DNA of 64,000 bases from JAGVSR01 sp963750715 (GCA_963750715.1 CAVVRP010000016.1:186001-250000); one strand, 5' to 3'; counted from the first letter of the stretch, positions 34,051 to 43,115 are shown. The notes: generated by a model not told the origin, from the letters alone. Numbers and translations are program-made.

Positions 34051-35697
34051 TTACATCATGTCGCCCATTCCGCCCATTCCGCCCATTCCGCCCGGCATGC
34101 CGCCGGCGGCTTCTTTCTTCGGACGATCCGCGACTGCGGCTTCCGTGGTGATCATGAGGCCGGCGATGGAGGCGGCGTCCTGCAGAGCGGTGCGCACGAC
34201 CTTCGCCGGGTCGATGATGCCCTTCTCCAGCATGTCGCCGTACTCGTCGGCCTGGGCGTCGTAGCCATAGTTGCCGTTCTTGGATTCGAGCACCTTGCCG
34301 ACGACGATCGAGCCTTCGACACCGGCGTTCTCGGCGATCTGGCGGATCGGTGCCTGCAGCGCGCGCTTGACGATCAGGATGCCGGCTTCCTGGTCATCGT
34401 TGCTGCCCTTGACGGAGATGGCAGCCGAAGCCTTCAGCAGCATCACGCCGCCGCCGGGAACAACGCCTTCTTCGACGGCCGCGCGGGTCGCGTTGAGCGC
34501 GTCGTCGACGCGATCCTTGCGCTCCTTGACCTCGATTTCGGTAGCGCCGCCGACCTTGATGACGGCAACGCCGCCGGCGAGCTTGGCGAGACGCTCCTGG
34601 AGCTTTTCCTTGTCATAGTCCGAGGTTGTCTCCTCGATCTGCGCTTTGATCTGGCCGACGCGGGATTCGATATCCTTCTTCTTGCCGGCGCCGTCGACGA
34701 TCGTGGTGTCGTCCTTGGTGATGGTGACGCGCTTGGCGCGGCCCAGCATCTGCAGCGTGACATTCTCGAGCTTGATGCCGAGATCTTCCGAGATCGTCTG
34801 GCCGTTGGTCAGGACGGCGATGTCCTCCAGCATGGCCTTGCGGCGATCACCGAAGCCGGGAGCCTTGACGGCGGCAACTTTAAGTCCGCCGCGCAACTTG
34901 TTGACGACGAGGGTCGCGAGAGCCTCGCCTTCAACTTCCTCGGCGATGATGAGGAGGGGCTTGCCGGTCTGGACGACGGCTTCGAGCACCGGCAGGAGCT
35001 GCTGGAGACCCGACAGCTTCTTCTCGTGGATCAGAATGTAGGGATCATCGAGGTCGGCGATCATCTTTTCGGCGTTGGTGATAAAGTAGGGTGAGAGGTA
35101 GCCGCGGTCGAACTGCATGCCTTCGACGACGTCGAGATCGATCTGCTCTGCGCTCTTGCCTTCTTCGACCGTGATGACGCCTTCGTTGCCGACCTTCTGC
35201 ATCGCCTCGGCGATCTTGTCGCCGATGATCTTTTCGCCGTTGGCCGAAATGGTGCCAACCTGGGCGATCTCGCCGCTGTTCTTGATCTTCTTGGCCTTCT
35301 TGCCGATTTCCTCGACGACCTGGGCGACGGCCTTGTCGATGCCGCGCTTCAGGTCCATCGGGTTCATACCGGCGGCAACCGACTTCAGGCCTTCGCGAAC
35401 GATCGCCTGGGCGAGTACGGTCGCGGTGGTGGTGCCGTCGCCGGCAACGTCGTTTGTCTTGGAGGCGACTTCGCGCACCATCTGTGCGCCCATATTCTCG
35501 AACTTGTCTTCGAGTTCGATTTCCTTAGCGACGGTGACGCCGTCCTTGGTCGTGCGGGGAGCGCCGAAGCTCTTTTCGATGATGACATTGCGGCCTTTCG
35601 GTCCAAGGGTGACCTTGACGGCGTTGGCCAGAATGTCGACGCCGCGGAGCATGCGCTCGCGTGCATCGGCGGCAAATCTCACGTCTTTAGCAGCCAT
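34051..35697 (-). CDS. groEL: Chaperonin GroEL
   Basis: The 548-residue subunit of the 14-mer folding chamber. The family ATP site is intact (VKVTLGPKGRNVIIEKSFGA, DGVTVAKEI, NDVAGDGTTTATVLAQAI). GVVPGGGVMLL and the C-terminal GGMGGMGGMGDMM tail are typical. It is second in the groES-groEL operon, 93 bases after groES, and ends at a strong terminator. The CIRCE operator and promoter upstream of groES should control both genes. Confidence 0.98.
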   Translation of the reverse strand: MAAKDVRFAADARERMLRGVDILANAVKVTLGPKGRNVIIEKSFGAPRTTKDGVTVAKEIELEDKFENMGAQMVREVASKTNDVAGDGTTTATVLAQAIVREGLKSVAAGMNPMDLKRGIDKAVAQVVEEIGKKAKKIKNSGEIAQVGTISANGEKIIGDKIAEAMQKVGNEGVITVEEGKSAEQIDLDVVEGMQFDRGYLSPYFITNAEKMIADLDDPYILIHEKKLSGLQQLLPVLEAVVQTGKPLLIIAEEVEGEALATLVVNKLRGGLKVAAVKAPGFGDRRKAMLEDIAVLTNGQTISEDLGIKLENVTLQMLGRAKRVTITKDDTTIVDGAGKKKDIESRVGQIKAQIEETTSDYDKEKLQERLAKLAGGVAVIKVGGATEIEVKERKDRVDDALNATRAAVEEGVVPGGGVMLLKASAAISVKGSNDDQEAGILIVKRALQAPIRQIAENAGVEGSIVVGKVLESKNGNYGYDAQADEYGDMLEKGIIDPAKVVRTALQDAASIAGLMITTEAAVADRPKKEAAGGMPGGMGGMGGMGDMM

Positions 35698-35790
35698 GTG
35701 GCTGAACTCCTGTTTGGGTTGGTCCCCGAGCGGGGCCGTTTAGCGAACGATGATTGGTGAAATCGAGCGGGTATCCCGGTCGCACGAACG

Positions 35791-36081
35791 TTACTTGTCG
35801 AGGACGCCCATGATGTCGCTTTCCTTCATGATCAGAAGATCCTGGCCATCGATCTTGACCTCGGTGCCAGACCACTTGCCGAACAGGACCTTGTCGCCCT
35901 TCTTCACATCGAGGGGGACGACCTTGCCGGTCTCGTCGCGGCCACCTGGGCCGACGGCGACGATCTCTCCCTGCTGGGGCTTCTCACCAGCGGTGTCGGG
36001 AATGATGATGCCGCCGGCCGACTTGGTCTCGGCGTCTGCGCGTTTGACGACCACGCGGTCGTGGAGGGGACGAAACTTCAT
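35791..36081 (-). CDS. groES: Co-chaperonin GroES
   Basis: The 96-residue lid of the GroEL chamber. It begins MKFRPLHDRVVVKRADAETK, holds the mobile loop KSAGGIIIPDTAGEKPQQGE and the core VKKGDKVLFGKWSGTEVKID. It is the first gene of the heat-shock operon with groEL. A CIRCE inverted repeat and a promoter lie about 100-170 bases upstream. Confidence 0.97.
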   Translation of the reverse strand: MKFRPLHDRVVVKRADAETKSAGGIIIPDTAGEKPQQGEIVAVGPGGRDETGKVVPLDVKKGDKVLFGKWSGTEVKIDGQDLLIMKESDIMGVLDK

Positions 36082-36181
36082 GGAAACGAGCTCCGGGTTC
36101 TCGGTTGGCCGTGGCGGCTATGAAAGTGCCGGTCTCTGAAATCGAGCCGGAAAGAGCCGCCTGCGGGGTCGATTTCGACTG

Positions 36182-36208
36182 TTAGCAGTCACAAATGGTG
36201 AGTGCCAA
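36182..36208. promoter_or_regulatory. CIRCE operator (HrcA binding site)
   Basis: TTAGCAGTC, nine bases, then GAGTGCCAA. This matches the CIRCE consensus TTAGCACTC-N9-GAGTGCTAA with one mismatch in each arm. It lies between the promoter and groES, the usual place for HrcA repression. Confidence 0.85.
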
Positions 36209-36219
36209 AGTCACGCCGA

Positions 36220-36249
36220 GAGATAGGTGAGCCACCCCATGACTGTCAA
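36220..36249 (-). promoter_or_regulatory. groESL promoter (sigma-70 and RpoH-like)
   Basis: On the minus strand TTGACA (36249-36244) is followed after 18 bases by TATCTC (36225-36220). The same bases read as CTTGAC ... CCTATCT, close to alphaproteobacterial RpoH sites. It lies directly upstream of the CIRCE operator, so HrcA would block initiation. Confidence 0.65.
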
Positions 36250-36580
36250 GATGAGATAAGTGACCGGAGGTGACAGCACAGCCTGATTGCATACAACTTA
36301 GTTAATACAATTTTAGATTGAAAATCGTCGAAGCTTCTCCGCCAGTGAATATAATCTCGACAAACCCCAACCAGCCGAGCCGACGAATTGGCCTATGTGG
36401 CGGACATGATCCTCGAATTGAAAACAGATTGCCGACGCGGCCGGCGCCGCCTTCGGGCGGGGCCGCGATAACGGCCGCGGCGAACGAGGGCGGCGCCAAC
36501 GTTGTTGGAGTAAGCGATGGCATACCATCCGTGCCTTGTCGTCGAGCGGCGCGATCGGCAGGGGAGCCTGCGCGAAGAAA
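36250..36580. other. Intergenic stretch upstream of groES
   Basis: AT-rich near 36285-36330 and then GC-rich up to the plsY stop. No gene is recognised; the overlapping frames have no domain or ribosome binding site. Confidence 0.4.
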
Positions 36581-37207
36581 TCAGGTTGATCGAGCTTTGC
36601 CACCGATCTTCGGCTCCTCCCCCTTCATGAGCCGGAGAATGTTGGGCCTATGCCTCCAGAGCAGAAACCCCGTCATGATGAAGGCAAGGAGACCTTCTGC
36701 CCGGTCGCCCTGTGCGAAAAGTACCGTCGGCGTGATGGCGCTGGCAATGAGAGCCGAAAGAGACGAGTAGCGGGTCAGTACGGCGACGACCAGCCAGGTG
36801 GCGCAGAAGACGAGCGCCGCCGGCCAGAACACGCCGAGCAGCACGCCGATATAGGTCGCGACGCCCTTGCCGCCCTCGAACCCGAGCCAGACCGGGTACA
36901 AGTGGCCGAAAAACGCGCCGAGCCCCGCCAGCAATCCGGCCAGAATGGCAATGCCGTGCTCGCCTCCGACCTTGTGGGCGATCAAAACGGCGGCCGTACC
37001 CTTGAGCGCGTCGAGGACCAGCGTGAGCGCGGCAAGGCCGGTGTTGCCGGTGCGCAGGACATTCGTGGCGCCAATGTTGCCCGAGCCTATTTTGCGCACG
37101 TCGCCGTGACCTGCCGCGCGCGTCAGGATCAGGCCGAACGGAATGGAGCCGAGGAGGTAGCCAAAGGCCAGCGCCAAGAAAGCCGGCAGTGAAAACAGCG
37201 GGTCCAT
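36581..37207 (-). CDS. plsY: Glycerol-3-phosphate acyltransferase PlsY
   Basis: The 208-residue membrane enzyme moves the acyl group from acyl-phosphate (made by PlsX, 8381-9418) to glycerol-3-phosphate. The three family motifs are present: GYLLGSIPFGLIL, KIGSGNIGATNVLR, and GHLYPVWLGFEGGKGVATYI. About five hydrophobic helices. The frame stays open 45 codons upstream, but MDPLFSLPAFLALAFGYLLG is the natural beginning. It lies 85 bases downstream of the pyrX stop on the same strand, an order (pyrB-pyrC-plsY) found in many alphaproteobacteria. Confidence 0.93.
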   Translation of the reverse strand: MDPLFSLPAFLALAFGYLLGSIPFGLILTRAAGHGDVRKIGSGNIGATNVLRTGNTGLAALTLVLDALKGTAAVLIAHKVGGEHGIAILAGLLAGLGAFFGHLYPVWLGFEGGKGVATYIGVLLGVFWPAALVFCATWLVVAVLTRYSSLSALIASAITPTVLFAQGDRAEGLLAFIMTGFLLWRHRPNILRLMKGEEPKIGGKARST

Positions 37208-37292
37208 GCCTGATCCAATACAGCCGGCGGTTGGCGGACACGTTAGCGACAGACAGCTGGACGGGCAACGGTGGCAAGTGTCGATTGACCTC

Positions 37293-38645
37293 TCACGTAC
37301 GCTCGACGCCTGCGTAGGTGAAGACCGTTTCACCGGCGACAAGCGTCCGCAGCACTCGTCCCTGGAGCTTTGCTTCGTCGAACGGTGTGTTCTTGCAGCG
37401 CGACTTGAGGAGGTCCTTATTGACGACCCAAGGCTCGTCGAGATCGATCATGGCGAGGTCTGCGGGTTCGCCCTTAGCCAGCCTTCCGCCGGGCACTCCG
37501 AAAAGTTTGGCGGGGTTGATGGTCATGGGGCGCAGCAGGGCCGGCAATTCGATTTCGCCTGAGTGATAGAGGCGCAATGCGACCGGCAACAGCGTTTCGA
37601 TGCCGACGGCCCCGTCGGCGGCTTCCGCGAAAGGCCGCCGTTTCACTTCAGCGTCCTGCGGATCGTGGCTGGAGACGATCAGGTCGATCTCGCCGTCGAT
37701 GAGGCCGCGCACCATGGCGCGTCGGTCTTCCTCGCGACGCAGGGGCGGTCGCACCTTAAGGAAGGTCCGGTACGAGCCGATGTCGATCTCGTTCAGGGTT
37801 AAGTGATTGATAGAAACGCCGCACGTCACGGACAGGCCTCGAGCCTTGGCGGCGCGCACTACTTCGAGGCTTTCCGCGCAGGTGATTGTGGCGGCGTGGT
37901 AGCGCCCGCCGGTCATCTCGACGAGGCGCACATCGCGCTCGAGCATGATCGTTTCGGCGACCTTGGAAATGCCGGGCAAACCAAGCCGGGTGGCCACCTC
38001 GCCGGAATTCATGGCGCCGCTGCCGGACAGGTAGGGGTCTTCGGTATGATGCACCACGAGCGCGCCGAAATCGCGGCCGTACAGCAGAACGTTCTTCATC
38101 ACGCGCGTGTTGAAGACGCTCGACTTGCCGTTTGAAAAGGCCACCGCGCCGGCCCGCTGCAACAGGCCGATCTCCGTGATCTCTTCGCCCTTCAGGCCTC
38201 GCGTCATGGCAGCCATCGTGTGGACATGCACGATGGCGTTGTCGCGCGCCCGGCGCTGGATGAAGTCGACGAGGGCCACCTGATCGATGACCGGGTCGGT
38301 GTCGGGCATGACGATAATTGTCGTCACGCCGCCGGCCGCCGCCGCGTGGCTTGCGGTTTTCAGCGTCTCGCGATGCTCATATCCAGGTTCGCCAATGAAT
38401 ACCTGTGCGTCGATGAGGCCCGGGCATAACACCCGCCCCTTGCAATCGATGACGTCGGCGCCTTCGGGCGCGTTGCGCCGCAGATGAGGTCCCAGATCCG
38501 CGATCAGGTCGTCCTTGACGAGGAGGCCGCCCGGTTCGTCCCGGTTGGTCTCAGGATCTATCAAGCGAGCGTTGATGAAGACGGTCGCCGCCTTCGACTT
38601 CGCGGCGGAAGCGGGTTTGGTGCTCATTTTTGTTGCGCCGCTCAT
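37293..38645 (-). CDS. Dihydroorotase-like protein, PyrX type
   Basis: The 450-residue amidohydrolase-fold protein is directly downstream of pyrB and overlaps it by 4 bases (ATGA). True dihydroorotase has D-x-H-x-H-x-R-E-P-G at the metal site; here the stretch reads LIDAQVFIGEPGYEH, so both metal histidines are absent. Later motifs (VHHTEDPYLS, CGVSINHLTLNE, IVSSHDPQDAEVKRRPFAEA, LLKSRCKNTPFD) keep the family outline. Pseudo-dihydroorotases of this kind (PyrX/PyrC') are known to be needed for assembly of the adjacent aspartate transcarbamoylase rather than for catalysis. A catalytic PyrC should then exist elsewhere. An open frame of 100 further codons upstream lies inside pyrB and is ignored. 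Confidence 0.88.
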   Translation of the reverse strand: MSGATKMSTKPASAAKSKAATVFINARLIDPETNRDEPGGLLVKDDLIADLGPHLRRNAPEGADVIDCKGRVLCPGLIDAQVFIGEPGYEHRETLKTASHAAAAGGVTTIIVMPDTDPVIDQVALVDFIQRRARDNAIVHVHTMAAMTRGLKGEEITEIGLLQRAGAVAFSNGKSSVFNTRVMKNVLLYGRDFGALVVHHTEDPYLSGSGAMNSGEVATRLGLPGISKVAETIMLERDVRLVEMTGGRYHAATITCAESLEVVRAAKARGLSVTCGVSINHLTLNEIDIGSYRTFLKVRPPLRREEDRRAMVRGLIDGEIDLIVSSHDPQDAEVKRRPFAEAADGAVGIETLLPVALRLYHSGEIELPALLRPMTINPAKLFGVPGGRLAKGEPADLAMIDLDEPWVVNKDLLKSRCKNTPFDEAKLQGRVLRTLVAGETVFTYAGVERT

Positions 38646-39598
38646 TTGGTGGGGAGGTTGGCGGCGAGCGCTTCGAGGACGGCCATGCGGACGGCAACTC
38701 CCATCTCGACCTGCTCGCGGATGACGCTGCGGGAATGGTCGGCGACCGTGGACGCGATTTCGACGCCCCGGTTCATGGGACCCGGATGCATGATCAGCGC
38801 GTCGGGCTTCGCCTTCTGCAGTTTCTCGTCGTCGAGCCCGAAGAAGTGGAAGTACTCCCGCTGCGACGGCACGTAGGACCCTTCCATGCGCTCGCGCTGG
38901 AGCCGCAGCATCATGACGATATCCACGCCTGCGATGCCCTTCCACATATCGGTGAAGACCTCCGCCCCGAGCCTTTCGGGATGAGCCGGCAGCAGCGTGG
39001 ACGGCGCGACGATGCGCACGCGGGCGCCAAGCGTATTCAACACATCGATATTGGAGCGTGCGACGCGGCTGTGCAGGATGTCACCGCAGATGGCGACAGT
39101 CAGTCCTTCCACACGCCCCTTGGCGCGGCGGATAGTGAGCGAGTCGAGAAGGGCCTGGGTCGGATGCTGATGTGCGCCATCGCCGGCGTTGATGACCGAG
39201 CAATCGACCTTCTGGGACAACAACTCCACCGCACCGGCCGCGTGATGGCGCACCACGATCATGTCGGGGCGCATCGCGTTGAGGGTCATGGCCGTGTCGA
39301 TCAGCGTCTCACCCTTGGTCACGGAGGACGTCGAAACGTTCATGTTCATGACGTCGGCTCCGAGCCGCTTGGCGGCAAGCTCGAAGGAGGACTGGGTGCG
39401 GGTCGAGGATTCGAAGAACAGGTTGATCAGCGTTCGTCCTCTCAGGACGTCACGCTTTTTGTCGATCTTCCTGTTCTGATCGGCATTGCGATCTGCGATA
39501 TCCAGGAGAAAATTGATCTCTGGCGCCGTCAATCTCTCAGCCGAGAGAAGATGACGGTGTGGGAAGCTCGATTTCGGCTTCAGGGCGACGCTTGTCAT
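38642..39598 (-). CDS. pyrB: Aspartate carbamoyltransferase catalytic subunit
   Basis: The 318-residue enzyme makes carbamoyl-aspartate in pyrimidine synthesis. Carbamoyl-phosphate loop FFESSTRTQSSFELAAKRLG, SSVTKGETL, HPTQALLDSL and the aspartate/phosphate site MHPGPMNRGVEI are all intact. ATG 39598 (MTSVALKPKSSF) is preferred to one 27 codons upstream because the family homology begins there. Translationally coupled to the PyrX-type gene, with which it probably forms the holoenzyme. Confidence 0.95.
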   Translation of the reverse strand: MTSVALKPKSSFPHRHLLSAERLTAPEINFLLDIADRNADQNRKIDKKRDVLRGRTLINLFFESSTRTQSSFELAAKRLGADVMNMNVSTSSVTKGETLIDTAMTLNAMRPDMIVVRHHAAGAVELLSQKVDCSVINAGDGAHQHPTQALLDSLTIRRAKGRVEGLTVAICGDILHSRVARSNIDVLNTLGARVRIVAPSTLLPAHPERLGAEVFTDMWKGIAGVDIVMMLRLQRERMEGSYVPSQREYFHFFGLDDEKLQKAKPDALIMHPGPMNRGVEIASTVADHSRSVIREQVEMGVAVRMAVLEALAANLPTK

Positions 39599-39721
39599 TA
39601 AAGCGGTGTCTATACGCGCAACTGCCACGCATCGCAAGCCGCCGTCCACAGTCTCGTGCGAATTGGCACCTAATACCAATGTGCTAGCCTAAATGGTGCG
39701 TCGACAACGCAAAGGCGAGGT

Positions 39722-41398
39722 ATGACCAACCGCTTTTCGACCCATGACGTCAGCAACCAGCCGCCGCCGTTCGAGGACCTCAACCTGTTCTCCAGCGATG
39801 TGGCTCTGATGGACGCTGTCCAGCGCGAAGGTGGGGGCGGCGGTACCCGCACCCTCATGGCGCAAGGCCTGCTCGCCGGTTCGGCGGATGCCTTCGAGCG
39901 CGGGCGCCTAGCCAACGTCAACATGCCCACGCTGCGCACACATGATCGGCAAGGCCGCCGGCTCGATATTGTCGAGTATCATCCCACCTATCACGAGCTG
40001 ATGGAAACGAGCTTCGCCGAAGGACTGCACAGTTCGCTCTGGCTGCAAGCGGCTGGCGCGGGCGCGCCCGCCGTCCAACGCTCGGGCGCACACGTGGAGC
40101 GGGCTGCAGGCCTCTATTTGGCGGCGCAGGTGGACGCAGGCCATTGCTGTCCCATCACCATGACGAACGCCGCGGTGCCCGTTCTCCTGCACGAACCTGA
40201 TTTGGCGAAAGTCTGGCTGCCCAAGATCCTCTCCAAGACGTACGACCGCCGCTTCGTTCCGATGGACGAAAAAGCGTCTGTGACGATCGGCATGGGGATG
40301 ACGGAAAAGCAGGGCGGCACCGATGTGGGCGCCAACACCACCACGGCTGTCAGGGCAGGCGGAGGCGCGGCCCGGGTCTACCTCGTCACCGGCCACAAAT
40401 GGTTCCTCTCCGCGCCGATGTCGGACGCCTTCCTGGTGCTGGCGCAGGCGCCGGGCGGCCTGTCGTGTTTTCTGCTCCCGCGATTTCTTCCCGACGGCAG
40501 CGTCAATGTGATCCAGCTGCAACGGCTGAAGGATAAGCTCGGCAACCGGTCCAATGCGTCGAGCGAGGCGGAGTTTCACGATGCTCACGCGGTGCTCATC
40601 GGCGAGGAAGGCCGAGGCGTTGCTCACATCATGGACATGGTGACGTACGCCCGTCTCGATTGCGCGGTTGCGTCCGCTAGCCTGATGCGGCTGGCGCTAG
40701 CACATGTGATCCATCATGCCGAGCACCGCGTCGTGGACAAGCGGCCGCTGATCGAGCACGCCCTCATGCGGCAGGTGCTCAGCGATCTGGCGCTCGATGT
40801 GGAAGCCGCCACGGCCTTGTCGTTCCGGCTCGCGCGCTCCTTCGATCGCGTCACGGATGCGCGTGCCGCCGCATGGCGCCGCCTGATGACGCCGGTGACG
40901 AAGTACTGGGTCTGCAAGATCGCCCCGGCCATGGTCGCGGAGGCGATGGAGTGCCTCGGCGGCAACGGCTACGTTGAGGAGGCGCCGCTGGCGCGCATCT
41001 ATCGCGAGGTGCCGGTCAACGCGATCTGGGAGGGCTCAGGCAACGTCATGGCGCTGGATGTGCTGCGTGTTCTGCAGCGCGAACCTGATGTGGCCGAAAC
41101 CGTGATGGAAGAATTGCGTAGTGCCGCCGGCGATGACCCGCATCTGAAAGCGGCGCATGCCAGACTGGAGGCGATACTGCACGAGCCGCGACTGCTCGAC
41201 GCGCGCGGGCGAACTCTCGTCGAAAGTTTGGCGGTGCTCGCAGCGGGTACGATCATGCGCGCGCATGTGCCGGGGCCGCTCGCGGATGCCTTCATCGCGA
41301 CCCGTCTCGGTCAACTCCCGCGGCAGACGTATGGGCAGGGGCTCGATTGGGCGGACAGCAAGTCCATCCTCGCTCGTGCCACGCCGAACAGAGCATAG
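39722..41398 (+). CDS. AidB-type acyl-CoA dehydrogenase family protein
   Basis: The 558-residue flavoprotein matches AidB of E. coli (about 545 residues) in length and layout. An N-terminal extension starts STHDVSNQPPPFEDLNLFSS, the usual AidB opening. The acyl-CoA dehydrogenase core follows: MGMTEKQGGTDVGANTT, VTGHKWFLSAPMSDAFLVLA, LKDKLGNRSNASSEAEF, MECLGGNGYVEEAPLARIYR, AIWEGSGNVMALDVLRVL. AidB is part of the adaptive response to alkylation and may shield DNA; whether this one does so or oxidises an acyl-CoA is not shown. There is no ada or alk gene nearby. Divergent from pyrB. Confidence 0.88.
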   Translation: MTNRFSTHDVSNQPPPFEDLNLFSSDVALMDAVQREGGGGGTRTLMAQGLLAGSADAFERGRLANVNMPTLRTHDRQGRRLDIVEYHPTYHELMETSFAEGLHSSLWLQAAGAGAPAVQRSGAHVERAAGLYLAAQVDAGHCCPITMTNAAVPVLLHEPDLAKVWLPKILSKTYDRRFVPMDEKASVTIGMGMTEKQGGTDVGANTTTAVRAGGGAARVYLVTGHKWFLSAPMSDAFLVLAQAPGGLSCFLLPRFLPDGSVNVIQLQRLKDKLGNRSNASSEAEFHDAHAVLIGEEGRGVAHIMDMVTYARLDCAVASASLMRLALAHVIHHAEHRVVDKRPLIEHALMRQVLSDLALDVEAATALSFRLARSFDRVTDARAAAWRRLMTPVTKYWVCKIAPAMVAEAMECLGGNGYVEEAPLARIYREVPVNAIWEGSGNVMALDVLRVLQREPDVAETVMEELRSAAGDDPHLKAAHARLEAILHEPRLLDARGRTLVESLAVLAAGTIMRAHVPGPLADAFIATRLGQLPRQTYGQGLDWADSKSILARATPNRA

Positions 41399-41438
41399 CG
41401 GGCCGCACCCGGACGGCGCGGGCCCGCTTCGCTGCCGC

Positions 41439-41726
41439 TTATTTGCCCGAAACGCCCGGAGCGTCCTTCATCGCCTTGTCCGACAGGCTGCCGGAGTCGG
41501 GTTTCGCGGTCGGCATGGCGGTCATGCCGTCGCCGGTTACGCCCGGTGTATCCTTCATGGCCTTCTCCGACAGGCTGCCCGAGTCGGGCTTGGCGGTCGG
41601 CATCGCTGTCATCCCGGGGCCTGTGACGCCCGGTGAATCCTTCATGGCCTTTGCTGGGAGGTCGTCTGCGAACACGAGGGTACTTCCCGTGGCCAGTAAG
41701 GCCACGGCGAGAATGATCGACTTCAT
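41439..41726 (-). CDS. Small exported protein built of 29-residue repeats
   Basis: The 95-residue product has a signal peptide (SIILAVALLATGSTLVFA). Two nearly identical 29-residue units follow (KAMKDSPGVTGPGMTAMPTA then KPDSGSLSE, and again with T for S and D for P) and a partial third (KAMKDAPGVSGK). No cysteines; rich in Pro, Gly, Ser, Lys; likely disordered. No family recognised. It may be a periplasmic or surface peptide whose copy number can vary by slippage. Convergent with the acyl-CoA dehydrogenase. Confidence 0.65.
   Translation of the reverse strand: MKSIILAVALLATGSTLVFADDLPAKAMKDSPGVTGPGMTAMPTAKPDSGSLSEKAMKDTPGVTGDGMTAMPTAKPDSGSLSDKAMKDAPGVSGK
41442..41651 (-). repeat. Tandem 87-bp coding repeat (2.4 copies)
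   Basis: Units at 41565-41651 and 41478-41564 and a partial unit at 41442-41477 encode the 29-residue repeats of the exported protein. The first two differ by only a few bases, suggesting recent duplication. Confidence 0.8.
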
Positions 41727-41897
41727 GATGAGCGTTCCTTTGATTCGACCCCGAAAAGGTCAATGGCGCGGATCGCGAGGCATACTCACGATAAGATCAC
41801 GGACGTTGCGATAATCCCGCGTTCGCGATCATTCTGGATCTACGCGGCCCCGAACCGCGAGTTTCACGCTCAGGTCGAAGCGAGAGCTTTTTTTCGA

Positions 41898-43115
41898 TCA
41901 TGTGAATAGCCAGCTCGATACACCGCCGCGCCGCGCAAGATCGCAGATATCGAGATCCATGACCGCGAAGGCCGCTAGCGTCGGGTCGTCAGCCAGCCAG
42001 GGCGTGCCGTTTCTCGCCAGGCGGTAGGGCATCATGAGTTCGTTCCAGACGCCCAGGTCGAGCGGCCGGTCGGGGGGAGCAAGAAGCGGGATGCGCTTGA
42101 GATCCTTTTGCTGCGACATCCAGGCATGAGCGGCGAGCCAGACGTCGGCGTGAGCGCTCATGTTGTGGCGCGCCTTGAGCTGGTTGATGGCTAACACGCC
42201 CGTCTCGCGCGGATGCGGTCCGATCTCAAGAGTTGCGACGCGAACGCCATTCCGGCGGACGGAGAACAGGCGGCAGCGCTCTCGGGCCAGACGCTCGGCA
42301 TACTGGTCCGCGCAGTTGTGCATGGCCTGGGCTTCCCCCAGAACGTCAACGTCGGAAAGAAGCGGCACGAATTTGTGCCCCAAGGCCTCGCCAGGTTTGA
42401 GCCAGGGATCGTCGAGCACGCCCTCCTTCAACTGAAGCACGAGGCGCACCCGGTTGAACCAGCTCTTTGCCGCGCACAGCGCCGTGTCGAAGCTCATCTC
42501 GGGACGCCACGGTACGACGATGAAATTGCGCGCCCGTGCGTCATCGGCGCCTGAGAACCATGCATAGGCGGCGAGGATCGCAAACAACCGCTCCTGGTTT
42601 GCGTCGTCGACGAACACACGCTGGCCTGCAAGCCAGAGCGCGAAATAGTCGTCCACTGCGCGTGAGGCAAATATCACCGAGCGCAGCCAGAAGGCGGCGT
42701 TGGCTTCGGCGGGCGGCAGGACGTTCACGATCCTCCGTGCGAAGAGTTCGGAGGAAGGAAGCTGATCCAGGCTGCCGCTAAATGCCTCGGGCGGCAGCCG
42801 CCGCAGCCACAGCGGAAGCTTCAGCTTTCGCGCAACATCCTTCAGCTGCGCGCCGGATTCGATCATTGCCAGTGCTGCGCGCCTATCCCTTGCACTGCCT
42901 TGCCGGGTTGCCAGCGCGAAGACGGCGCCGGGAAACACGGCGGCGAGATCGGCGAGGCGGGGGGAGGAAAAAACGAGCCGGCGCACGACAGCGCGCGCAT
43001 TGGCCTGAAATCGCCCCACGAGTTCTTCGAGTTCGATCGTGAGGTTTACAGGCGAGCTGGCCGTGCGCGGCCGCGGATCACGCGTGACGCCTTCTGTCTT
43101 GAACTGTGTACGCAT
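41898..43115 (-). CDS. PcfJ-like domain protein
   Basis: The 405-residue protein carries the PcfJ-like core at about residues 260-350: DVDVLGEAQAMHNCADQYAE, then RCRLFSVRRNGVRVATLEIG and INQLKARHNM. The conserved MHNC-x3-Y motif is typical of PcfJ, a family first seen on conjugative plasmids with no established activity. The N-terminal 200 residues are helical (ARAVVRRLVFSSPRLADLAA, AFWLRSVIFASRAVDDYFAL). The start is uncertain: ATG 43115 lacks a good ribosome binding site, and the frame is open to 43280. It lies just downstream of ruvX and reads from the same strand. Confidence 0.65.
   Translation of the reverse strand: MRTQFKTEGVTRDPRPRTASSPVNLTIELEELVGRFQANARAVVRRLVFSSPRLADLAAVFPGAVFALATRQGSARDRRAALAMIESGAQLKDVARKLKLPLWLRRLPPEAFSGSLDQLPSSELFARRIVNVLPPAEANAAFWLRSVIFASRAVDDYFALWLAGQRVFVDDANQERLFAILAAYAWFSGADDARARNFIVVPWRPEMSFDTALCAAKSWFNRVRLVLQLKEGVLDDPWLKPGEALGHKFVPLLSDVDVLGEAQAMHNCADQYAERLARERCRLFSVRRNGVRVATLEIGPHPRETGVLAINQLKARHNMSAHADVWLAAHAWMSQQKDLKRIPLLAPPDRPLDLGVWNELMMPYRLARNGTPWLADDPTLAAFAVMDLDICDLARRGGVSSWLFT

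Noticed and set aside
33949..35094. Long plus-strand open frame (381 codons) opposite groEL
   Set aside because: It is an antisense shadow of a highly expressed GC-rich gene, with no domain or ribosome binding site. Similar long shadows opposite hppA, plsX, fabH, hisS, btaA and gatB were left out for the same reason.
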